This document shows positions 1 through 5,295 of a stretch of 5,724 nucleotides of DNA, in pieces. The notes beneath the pieces are model-generated. The model saw only the letters and a list, made by a program, of their open reading frames with translations, ran no database searches and was not told where the DNA came from. Within the stretch, counting starts at the first letter, position 1. Each line of letters starts with the position of its first letter. The translations under genes were made by a program, and so were the position numbers. Source of the DNA: an uncultured Paracoccaceae bacterium (GTDB taxonomy: Bacteria; Pseudomonadota; Alphaproteobacteria; Rhodobacterales; Rhodobacteraceae); the NCBI GenBank assembly GCA_937927885.1, contig CALEZJ010000096.1, forward strand, positions 1-5,724, given 5' to 3'.

Positions 1-53
1 GGGATGGCCCGCGTCTCTCTCGTGCACATGCGGCACCGGGCTGGACTGGAAAT

Positions 54-67
54 TGCACTATAATGCA
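54..67 (+). promoter_or_regulatory. Putative BoxR operator 1 with embedded -10 box
   Basis: The sequence reads TGCACTATAATGCA, two TGCA tetramers separated by six bases. A perfect TATAAT hexamer (59-64) overlaps the spacer and the second tetramer. From memory, TGCA-N6-TGCA is the operator pattern of the BzdR/BoxR regulators of Azoarcus, and a boxR-type gene lies at the end of this operon. Binding here would cover a -10 element, which fits repression. I see no convincing -35 hexamer 16-18 bases upstream, so promoter activity at this copy is less certain than the operator reading. The assignment as a BoxR site is inference. Confidence 0.55.
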
Positions 68-119
68 TAATCGCTGACCTCCTGCCCGCCATATCGTGGA
101 GTCCCGGGGAGTTTCTATC

Positions 120-148
120 TTTACATGAGTGCAATATGGCACTATTGT
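120..148 (+). promoter_or_regulatory. Likely sigma70-type promoter of the box operon
   Basis: TTTACA (120-125) matches the -35 consensus in five of six positions. A 17-base spacer follows, then TATTGT (143-148), which matches the -10 consensus in four of six. Transcription would start near 154-157, giving a leader of about 30 bases before the boxC start codon. The -10 lies inside the second TGCA-type box, so the promoter appears to be under repressor control. Prediction by eye only. Confidence 0.5.
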
Positions 149-151
149 GCA
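130..151 (+). promoter_or_regulatory. Putative BoxR operator 2 overlapping the promoter
   Basis: The core at 138-151 reads GGCACTATTGTGCA. It matches the upstream box at 54-67 in 11 of 14 positions, with the first tetramer degenerate (GGCA for TGCA) and the N6 spacing kept. A further TGCA sits at 130-133, so the whole stretch is an imperfect inverted arrangement (TGCAATA ... TATTGTGCA). The core covers the proposed -10 (143-148). The two cores are 84 bases apart, close to eight helical turns, which would place two bound dimers on the same face of the DNA. Regulator identity is inferred from the downstream boxR-type gene. Confidence 0.5.
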
Positions 152-174
152 CCATGACGAACGGGACATGCGAC

Positions 175-180
175 AGAGGA
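175..180 (+). promoter_or_regulatory. Ribosome binding site of boxC
   Basis: AGAGGA lies seven bases before ATG 188. A second in-frame ATG at 197 would be sixteen bases away, so this site favours the start at 188. Confidence 0.6.
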
Positions 181-187
181 ACCGCCC

Positions 188-1846
188 ATGGCCAAGATGA
201 TCGATTTCCAGACCGACCCCAGCCGCTATCGCCATTGGCGCGTGGACTATGACGGTGCCGTGGCCAATCTGACCATGGATGTGGACGAGAACGGCGGGCT
301 GTTCGATGGCTATCAGTTGAAGCTGAACAGCTACGATCTGGGTGTGGACATCGAACTGGCCGATATCGTTCAGCGCATGCGGTTCGAACACCCCGAGGTC
401 AAGGTGGTGGTCATGCGCTCGGGCAAGGACAAGGTGTTCTGCGCCGGCGCCAACATCCGCATGCTGGGCGGCGCCAGCCACGCGCACAAGGTGAACTTCT
501 GCAAGTTCACCAACGAAACCCGCAACACCTTTGAGGCGGCCGAGGCCGATTCGGGTCAGAAATACATCGCCGCCGTCAAGGGCGCCTGCGCGGGCGGAGG
601 CTATGAACTGGCGCTGGCCTGCAACCATATCATGCTCACGGACGACAGCTCCAGCGCCGTGTCGCTGCCCGAAGTGCCGCTGTTGGCCGTGTTGCCCGGC
701 ACCGGCGGGCTGACCCGGGTCACCGACAAGCGCAAGGTGCGTCGCGATCTGGCCGATGTGTTCTGCTCGCTGGAGGAAGGGATAAAGGGCAGGCGCGCGG
801 TACAGTGGAAGCTGGTTGACGAGGTGATTCCGAATTCGAAATTCGACGAGGGCGTCTCACGGCGGGCGCAGGAGTTCGCGGCAGCCTCGACCAAGGCCAC
901 GGGTAAGGGGATCGCCCTGACGCCCCTGCAGCGTGAAATCGGCGAGGATGGGTCGGTGCGCTATTCTCTGGTCGAGGTGGCCGTGGACCGCGATGGCGGT
1001 CGCGCCACCCTCACCCTCTCGGGACCCGATGCGGCCGCCCCCGCCTCGGTGGCCGAACTGCACGCGCAGGGCGCGCAGGGCTGGGCGTTGCGGCTGGCGC
1101 GCGAACTTGACGACGCTATCCTGCACCTGCGCCTGAACGAGATGGAACTGGGCGTGCTGGTGTTTCGCACCCAGGGCGATGCGCAGGCGGTGCTGGCGCA
1201 TGAGGCGTTCCTGCTGGCCAACCGCACCGACTGGCTGGCCAACGAGATCCTGCAATACTGGAAGCGGGTGTTCAAACGCATCGACGTCACCTCGCGCAGC
1301 CTTGTGGCGCTGGTCGAACACGGAAGCTGTTTTGCCGGGTTTCTGGCCGAACTTCTCTGGGCGGCGGACCGCAGCTACATGATGGAGGGCGCGTTCGAGG
1401 GCGACAACCGCCCCAATGCGGCGGTCACGCTGAGCGAGGCCAACTTTGGCCCGTTCCCGATGGGCAATGACCTGACCCGGCTGCAGACGCGGTTTCTGGG
1501 CGAGCCCGGGCATGTAGACCTATTGCAGGCCCAGATCGGCGAGGCTCTGGAGGCGGATGCAGCGATCGACGCGGGGCTGGTCACCTATGCCTTTGACGAT
1601 ATCGACTGGGAGGATGAAATCCGCATCTTCCTCGAAGAACGCGCCAGTTTCAGCCCAGATGCGATGACGGGGATGGAGGCGAACCTGCGTTTCGCGGGCC
1701 CGGAAACCATGGAGACCCGTATCTTTGGCCGACTGACCGCCTGGCAGAACTGGATCTTCAACCGTCCGAACGCCACCGGCAAGGACGGAGCCCTGCAACG
1801 CTATGGCAGCGGCGTGCGCGGCGATTACTCGATGCAGCGCGTCTGA
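188..1846 (+). CDS. boxC: 2,3-epoxybenzoyl-CoA dihydrolase (benzoyl-CoA-dihydrodiol lyase), BoxC
   Basis: A cytoplasmic ring-opening enzyme of the aerobic box pathway (EC 4.1.2.44). It converts 2,3-epoxybenzoyl-CoA and water to 3,4-didehydroadipyl-CoA semialdehyde and formate. The 552-residue length is close to the roughly 550 of known BoxC proteins. An N-terminal crotonase domain (about 20-230) shows oxyanion-hole segments VFCAGANI (83-90) and GACAGGGYEL (132-141). Cys105, Glu140 and Glu162 keep the spacing of the residues I recall as catalytic in the Burkholderia xenovorans structure (Cys111, Glu146, Glu168, a constant offset of six). A divergent second crotonase-like half (about 255-552) follows, with the motif VEHGSCFAGFLAEL at 377-390. 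The start at 188 is set by AGAGGA seven bases upstream. It is the first gene of the operon, directly behind the putative BoxR-controlled promoter. No frameshift or missing key residue is seen. Confidence 0.96.
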   Translation: MAKMIDFQTDPSRYRHWRVDYDGAVANLTMDVDENGGLFDGYQLKLNSYDLGVDIELADIVQRMRFEHPEVKVVVMRSGKDKVFCAGANIRMLGGASHAHKVNFCKFTNETRNTFEAAEADSGQKYIAAVKGACAGGGYELALACNHIMLTDDSSSAVSLPEVPLLAVLPGTGGLTRVTDKRKVRRDLADVFCSLEEGIKGRRAVQWKLVDEVIPNSKFDEGVSRRAQEFAAASTKATGKGIALTPLQREIGEDGSVRYSLVEVAVDRDGGRATLTLSGPDAAAPASVAELHAQGAQGWALRLARELDDAILHLRLNEMELGVLVFRTQGDAQAVLAHEAFLLANRTDWLANEILQYWKRVFKRIDVTSRSLVALVEHGSCFAGFLAELLWAADRSYMMEGAFEGDNRPNAAVTLSEANFGPFPMGNDLTRLQTRFLGEPGHVDLLQAQIGEALEADAAIDAGLVTYAFDDIDWEDEIRIFLEERASFSPDAMTGMEANLRFAGPETMETRIFGRLTAWQNWIFNRPNATGKDGALQRYGSGVRGDYSMQRV

Positions 1847-1855
1847 CGCGACCGA

Positions 1856-1932
1856 GGTGGGGTGAAACCCCACCCTACGGGCCCCGGCGCTGCCGGTCCC
1901 GTCAATCTCGTAGGGTGGGGTTTCACCCCACC
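1856..1932. repeat. Inverted pair of GC-rich intergenic repeat units (copy 1)
   Basis: Two 24-base arms (1856-1879 and 1909-1932) are perfect reverse complements, separated by 29 bases. Each arm also contains its own palindrome: GGTGGGGT and ACCCCACC around a three-base centre (1856-1874 and 1914-1932). RNA could therefore form one long stem or two short hairpins. No T-run follows, so it does not look like a factor-independent terminator, and the next operon gene starts 19 bases later. Similar GTAGGGTGGGG...CCCCACC units are, to my knowledge, common between genes in Roseobacter-group genomes. It is probably a REP/MITE-like dispersed element. A GTG at 1915 inside the right arm is in frame with boxB and can mislead start calling. 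Confidence 0.9.
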
Positions 1933-1938
1933 ACCCCC

Positions 1939-1944
1939 AGGAGG
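1939..1944 (+). promoter_or_regulatory. Ribosome binding site fixing the boxB start
   Basis: A full AGGAGG lies six bases before ATG 1951. This rules in 1951 over the in-frame GTG at 1915, which falls inside the repeat arm. Confidence 0.85.
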
Positions 1945-1950
1945 ACCCCC

Positions 1951-3402
1951 ATGACCGACCTCATCAACGTCAGCTATGACACGCAGATCCCCAACAACGT
2001 CGGGCTGTCGTCCGACAAGCGCGTGCTCAAGGCGCTGGAGAAATGGCACCCCGGTTACATCAACTGGTGGAACGACCTGATCCCGCAGAATTTCCAGAAA
2101 TCGCTGGTCTATCTGCGCACCGCCGTGTCGGTCGACCCGAAGGGCTGGGCCAAGTTCGACTATGTCAAGATGCCCGAATACCGCTGGGGGGTTCTGCTGG
2201 CGCCGCAGGTCGAGGACCGGCGCATCCCCTGCGGCGAACACGCGGGCCAGCCTGCCTGGCAGGAAGTCCCCGGCGAATACCGCAACCTGCTGAAGCGCCT
2301 GATCGTGATTCAGGGCGATACCGAACCCGCCTCGGTCGAACAGCAGCGGTTCCTCGGCCTGACCGCGCCGTCGCTTTATGACATGCGCAACCTCTTTCAG
2401 GTCAATGTCGAAGAGGGGCGGCACCTTTGGGCGATGGTCTACCTGCTGCACAAATACTTTGGCGCTGACGGGCGGGAGGAGGCCGACGATCTGCTGCGCC
2501 GCCAGTCCGGTTCCGAGGAAGCGCCGCGCATGCTGGGCGCCTTCAACGAGGAAACGCCCGACTGGCTGTCGTTCTTCATGTTCACCTATTTCACCGACCG
2601 CGACGGCAAGATGCAGCTCGAGGCGCTGGCACAATCGGGGTTTGACCCGCTCAGCCGCACCTGCCGCTTCATGCTGACCGAAGAGGCGCACCATATGTTC
2701 GTGGGCGAAACCGGCGTTGGCCGCACCATCGAACGCACCTGCGAGGTGATGCTGGCGAACGGGATCGACGACCCCCATGACACCCAGAAGATCCGCGCGC
2801 TGGGCGTCATCGACCTGCCGACGATCCAGAAAAAGCTGAACCTGCATTACACGCTGTCGCTGGATCTGTTCGGGCAGGAAGTGTCGACGAACGCCGCCAA
2901 TGCCTTTAACGCGGGCATCAAGGGGCGGTATATGGAGCACCGGCTGACCGACGATCACCAGTTGAAGAACGACACCTATACTGTGTGGGATTTCGAGGGC
3001 GGCAAGCTGGTGCGCAAGGAGGTTCCGGCCCTGACCGCGATCAACATGCGCCTGCGCGACGATTACACCCGCGACGCGGCGGGCGGGGTGGGGCGCTGGA
3101 ACAAGATCATCGAGAAATCGGGGGTCCAGTTCGAGATGAAGCTGCCGCACGAAAGTTTCCACCGCCAGATCGGCGTCTTTGCGGGCAAACCCTTTGCGCC
3201 GGATGGCACGCTCCTGACCGGGGCTGAATATGACGCGCGCCGTTCGGATTGGCTGCCAACGCGGGCGGATGGCGATTTCATCCAGTCGCTGATGAAGCCG
3301 GTCTACGAGCCCGGACAATACGCGGGCTGGATTGCCCCGCCCAAGGTTGGGATCGACAACAAGCCTGGCGATTTCGAGTATGTAAAGCTCTATATGGCGT
3401 AA
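1951..3402 (+). CDS. boxB: Benzoyl-CoA 2,3-epoxidase, di-iron oxygenase subunit BoxB
   Basis: The catalytic subunit of benzoyl-CoA 2,3-epoxidase (EC 1.14.13.208). It uses O2 and electrons from BoxA to form 2,3-epoxybenzoyl-CoA in the cytoplasm. The protein is 483 residues from ATG 1951, similar to the roughly 470-480 of characterised BoxB. The class I di-iron signature is complete: Glu125, Glu155-X2-His158 (in EEGRH), Asp216, and Glu245-X2-His248 (in EEAHH). These positions equal the ligands I recall from the Azoarcus evansii structure (E120, E150, H153, D211, E240, H243), all shifted by five. The start is chosen on AGGAGG six bases upstream; starting at 1915 would add twelve residues encoded by repeat DNA. 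The gene lies between two copies of the same paired repeat. It has no trace of truncation and is very likely an active enzyme. Confidence 0.97.
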   Translation: MTDLINVSYDTQIPNNVGLSSDKRVLKALEKWHPGYINWWNDLIPQNFQKSLVYLRTAVSVDPKGWAKFDYVKMPEYRWGVLLAPQVEDRRIPCGEHAGQPAWQEVPGEYRNLLKRLIVIQGDTEPASVEQQRFLGLTAPSLYDMRNLFQVNVEEGRHLWAMVYLLHKYFGADGREEADDLLRRQSGSEEAPRMLGAFNEETPDWLSFFMFTYFTDRDGKMQLEALAQSGFDPLSRTCRFMLTEEAHHMFVGETGVGRTIERTCEVMLANGIDDPHDTQKIRALGVIDLPTIQKKLNLHYTLSLDLFGQEVSTNAANAFNAGIKGRYMEHRLTDDHQLKNDTYTVWDFEGGKLVRKEVPALTAINMRLRDDYTRDAAGGVGRWNKIIEKSGVQFEMKLPHESFHRQIGVFAGKPFAPDGTLLTGAEYDARRSDWLPTRADGDFIQSLMKPVYEPGQYAGWIAPPKVGIDNKPGDFEYVKLYMA

Positions 3403-3408
3403 GGCGAC

Positions 3409-3464
3409 GGTGGGGTGAAACCCCACCCTGCACGACGCCCGTAGGGTGGGGTTCAACCCCACCC
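3409..3464. repeat. Inverted pair of GC-rich intergenic repeat units (copy 2)
   Basis: This is the same element type as at 1856-1932, here between boxB and the small ORF. The left unit at 3409-3427 is identical over 19 bases to the left core of copy 1. The right unit at 3444-3464 is a palindrome with ten-base arms (GGGTGGGGTT / AACCCCACCC) around one base. The two units are reverse complements apart from a few central and flanking mismatches. The spacer is shorter than in copy 1. No T-run follows. The right unit ends six bases before the Shine-Dalgarno of the small ORF, so an RNA hairpin here could affect ribosome loading or protect the upstream boxB message. Confidence 0.88.
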
Positions 3465-3470
3465 CAATTC

Positions 3471-3476
3471 AGGAGA
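3471..3476 (+). promoter_or_regulatory. Ribosome binding site of the small cysteine-rich ORF
   Basis: AGGAGA lies five bases before ATG 3482. It is the only good Shine-Dalgarno between boxB and boxA, and it serves the small ORF rather than the boxA start 140 bases further on. Confidence 0.7.
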
Positions 3477-3481
3477 TCGCG

Positions 3482-3625
3482 ATGCCAACTCATCAGTCCC
3501 CCCTGCCCCGCCCGGCGCGCGAATGCCTTGGCTGCCGGGATTGCTCCGGCCTGTGCTGGAGCGTCGTGGAACTCGCGCGCATCCCTGATGCCGTGCTGCA
3601 TCCCCACCGGACCCCGCGCCCATGA
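3482..3625 (+). CDS. Small cysteine-rich protein between boxB and boxA (47 aa, unknown)
   Basis: I do not recognise this protein. It has 47 residues, from ATG 3482 (AGGAGA five bases upstream) to TGA 3623-3625, and its last four bases form an ATGA overlap with the boxA start. About three quarters of its codons end in G or C, as expected for a coding sequence here. A proline/arginine-rich N-terminus (1-13) is followed by ECLGCRDCSGLCW, which holds Cys15-X2-Cys18-X2-Cys21-X3-Cys25, then a hydrophobic segment (SVVELARIPDAVL, 27-39) and a His/Pro/Arg tail. The Cys spacing is that of a [4Fe-4S] ferredoxin half-motif and matches the first motif of BoxA residue for residue, but Trp replaces the usual Pro after the fourth Cys and there is no second motif. 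It could bind an Fe-S cluster or zinc. A role in electron transfer to BoxB or in cluster assembly is speculation. It could also be mainly a leader that brings ribosomes to boxA. There is no signal peptide or membrane segment. Confidence 0.68.
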   Translation: MPTHQSPLPRPARECLGCRDCSGLCWSVVELARIPDAVLHPHRTPRP

Positions 3626-4788
3626 ACGCCCCCGTCAAGCAGCACCTGATCGACCCGGAAATCTGCATTCGCTGCTATACCTGCGAGATGACTTGCCCGG
3701 TCGAGGCCATCACGCATGACGATCAGAACGTTGTGGTCGATGCGGTCAAATGCAACTTCTGCATGGATTGCATTCCGGTCTGCCCCACGGGATCGATCGA
3801 CGAATGGCGCGTGGTCGCCGCGCCTTATTCGCTGGATGAACAATTCGGCTGGTCCGAACTTCCGCCGCAGGCAGACCTCGCACCCGCACTCGAGGCGCTG
3901 GATGATGCAGTGGCTGCCTTGCTGGCCGCCGCGCATCAGGGCGCAGGCGGCAAGTCACGGGCCCCGGCGAGCGCGGCGAAACCGACGATCAACCTTTATA
4001 CCCTGGGCAAACCCGCGACCGCGCGGGTGCAGGGCAATTACCGGCTGACCGACGACCCGGACCACGACGTGCGCCACATCATCCTCGATTTCGGCGGCCA
4101 GCCGATGCCGGTGCTGGAAGGCCAGTCCATCGGCATCATTCCTCCCGGGACGGACGCGCAGGGCAAGCCGCATCTGCCACGGCTCTACAGCCTGTCGAGC
4201 CCGCGTGACGGCGAGAGGCCCAACTTCAACAACCTCTCGCTGACAGTAAAGCGCGAGGCGCAGGGCCTGTGTTCCAACTATGTCTGCGACCTGAGGATCG
4301 GCGACGAGGTGCAGGTCACCGGCCCCTTCGGGTCCACCTTCCTGATGCCCGATGACCCCTCGGCGCGTCTGTTGATGATCTGCACCGGCACCGGGTCAGC
4401 GCCGTTCCGCGCCTTCACCATGCGTCGGCAACGGGGCGGCTCCGGGGGCGATCTGACGATGTTCTTTGGTGCCCGCACGCCCGAAAGCCTGCCTTATTTC
4501 GGTCCACTCGGCAAAGTGCCGGAAACGCTGTTGAAGAAACACCTCGTGTTCAGCCGCCTTCCGGATGCGCGGAAGGAATACGTGCAGGACCGCATGATGG
4601 CTGAACAGGATGCGGTGGCCGACCTGCTGATGGACCCGCGCACGCATGTCTACATCTGTGGTCTGAGGGGGATGGAGCAGGGGGTGGAACTGGCCTTTCG
4701 CAGCATCGCCGAAAGCCGCGGCCTGCCGTGGGAGACCACGCGCGACGCGATGCGCGATGAAGGTCGGTATCACGTCGAGACCTATTGA
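3622..4788 (+). CDS. boxA: Benzoyl-CoA 2,3-epoxidase, NADPH-dependent reductase subunit BoxA
   Basis: An iron-sulfur flavoprotein that carries electrons from NADPH through FAD and two [4Fe-4S] clusters to BoxB. It has 388 residues. The N-terminal 2[4Fe-4S] ferredoxin domain has Cys15/18/21/25-Pro and Cys44/47/50/54-Pro. A linker rich in Ala and Pro (about 66-120) leads to a ferredoxin-NADP reductase module. Its FAD motifs are RLYS (187-190) and GLCSNY (215-220), followed by TGPFG (233-237). NADP-binding signatures are CTGTGSAP (254-261) and VYICG (343-347). The chain ends in Tyr388, as in plant-type FNR where the terminal aromatic ring stacks on the flavin. No Shine-Dalgarno precedes ATG 3622; the start overlaps the small ORF stop (ATGA), which points to translational coupling. 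The N-terminus is slightly shorter than I recall for Azoarcus BoxA (about 414), but the ferredoxin motifs are intact. Confidence 0.96.
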   Translation: MNAPVKQHLIDPEICIRCYTCEMTCPVEAITHDDQNVVVDAVKCNFCMDCIPVCPTGSIDEWRVVAAPYSLDEQFGWSELPPQADLAPALEALDDAVAALLAAAHQGAGGKSRAPASAAKPTINLYTLGKPATARVQGNYRLTDDPDHDVRHIILDFGGQPMPVLEGQSIGIIPPGTDAQGKPHLPRLYSLSSPRDGERPNFNNLSLTVKREAQGLCSNYVCDLRIGDEVQVTGPFGSTFLMPDDPSARLLMICTGTGSAPFRAFTMRRQRGGSGGDLTMFFGARTPESLPYFGPLGKVPETLLKKHLVFSRLPDARKEYVQDRMMAEQDAVADLLMDPRTHVYICGLRGMEQGVELAFRSIAESRGLPWETTRDAMRDEGRYHVETY

Positions 4789-5204
4789 TGCCCTGGACCC
4801 ATGAAATCCGCGTTGCCTGGGGCGATTGCGACCCGGCGCGCATCGCCTATACCGCGCGCATTCCGGCCTGGTGTCTCGATGCGATCAACGCCTGGTGGGA
4901 GGAGCATTTCGGCGGCGGCTGGTATCAGATGGAGCTGGACCACGGCTTTGGCACGCCCTTCGTGCACATGAGCCTCGACTTTCGCACCCCGGTCACGCCG
5001 CGCCATCGGCTGATCTGTGCCGTGGCGCCGGTCAGACTGGGCGAAACCTCGATCGAGTTTCGCGTGCAGGGTCGTCAGGACGGGGTGCTCTGCTTTGCGG
5101 GGCGGTTCGTCTGCGTCTTTTTCCGCGCTGGCCATCCGCAAAAGGCCCCGCCGCCACCCGAAGTGCGCGCCCTGATCGAGGCCCATATCAGCGCGGCAGA
5201 ATAG
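4788..5204 (+). CDS. Hotdog-fold acyl-CoA thioesterase (4-hydroxybenzoyl-CoA thioesterase family)
   Basis: A cytoplasmic thioesterase of 138 residues, the usual size for a single-hotdog 4HBT protein. The N-terminal WGDCDPARIAY (11-21) closely matches the active-site segment of the Pseudomonas CBS3 4-hydroxybenzoyl-CoA thioesterase (FGDCDPAGIVW, from memory), in which the second Asp is catalytic; here that is Asp15. The conserved pattern GTPFVHMSLDFRTPV (55-69) fits the central helix-to-strand region. ATG 4788 overlaps the boxA stop (TGATG), with a weak GAGA seven bases upstream, so it is probably translated by coupling. The preceding in-frame TTG (4785) is an unlikely start. In this setting it may hydrolyse benzoyl-CoA or stalled pathway thioesters to free CoA; a benzoyl-CoA thioesterase role is known for Azoarcus evansii. 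The exact substrate cannot be read from the sequence. Confidence 0.88.
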   Translation: MPWTHEIRVAWGDCDPARIAYTARIPAWCLDAINAWWEEHFGGGWYQMELDHGFGTPFVHMSLDFRTPVTPRHRLICAVAPVRLGETSIEFRVQGRQDGVLCFAGRFVCVFFRAGHPQKAPPPPEVRALIEAHISAAE

Positions 5205-5295
5205 TGCATCGCGGCGCCGCGCGGCGGGTTTGTCCCTTGTTCCCCTGCGCAGGCTGTCCTACTCTTGTGCATTATTCTTCCGCTTTGGGCCTGGA
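5205..5295 (+). promoter_or_regulatory. Thioesterase-boxR gap with possible autoregulatory TGCA sites
   Basis: Two TGCA tetramers occur, at 5205-5208 and 5268-5271. The second lies in TTGTGCATTAT; it shares TTGTGCA with the box at 138-151 and, on the other strand, ATAATGCA with the box at 54-67. A weak -10-like TATTCT (5273-5278) touches it, but no good -35 is visible. Two short perfect palindromes are present (CGCGGCGCCGCG at 5210-5221 and CCTGCGCAGG at 5244-5253). Neither is followed by a T-run, so I do not call a terminator. boxR may have its own autoregulated promoter here or may be read through from the operon. Confidence 0.3.

Noticed and set aside
1..63. Tail of an upstream gene ending at TAA 61-63, or a divergent gene starting near 30
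   Set aside because: All three forward frames are open over this short distance, so the sequence does not discriminate. No motif or ribosome site supports either reading.
137..151. Sigma54 (-24/-12) promoter, because TGGCAC is followed by TGC
   Set aside because: The GG and GC dinucleotides are separated by nine bases instead of the required ten, and the -12 element lacks TTGC. The stretch is better explained as a TGCA-type operator over a sigma70 -10.
857..1513. Minus-strand open frame within boxC (218 codons)
   Set aside because: A shadow of boxC, with low-complexity Arg/Gln/His-rich content and no recognisable domain.
1856..1932. Factor-independent terminator after boxC
   Set aside because: The stems are strong, but no T-run follows, and boxB of the same pathway starts 19 bases later. 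The same structure recurs after boxB, which fits a dispersed repeat.
1825..3462. Long open frame on the minus strand across boxB (545 codons)
   Set aside because: It lies antisense to boxB, which has all its di-iron ligands and a strong ribosome site. Its translation begins in repeat DNA and resembles no known family. High GC favours long antisense frames.
3249..3719. Plus-strand open frame spanning the end of boxB, the repeat and the start of boxA
   Set aside because: It overlaps two well-supported genes in another frame and reads straight through the palindromic repeat. Its product has no recognisable pattern.
5210..5253. Terminator between the thioesterase gene and boxR
   Set aside because: The palindromes at 5210-5221 and 5244-5253 are too short to leave a loop and a stable stem, and neither has a following T-run.
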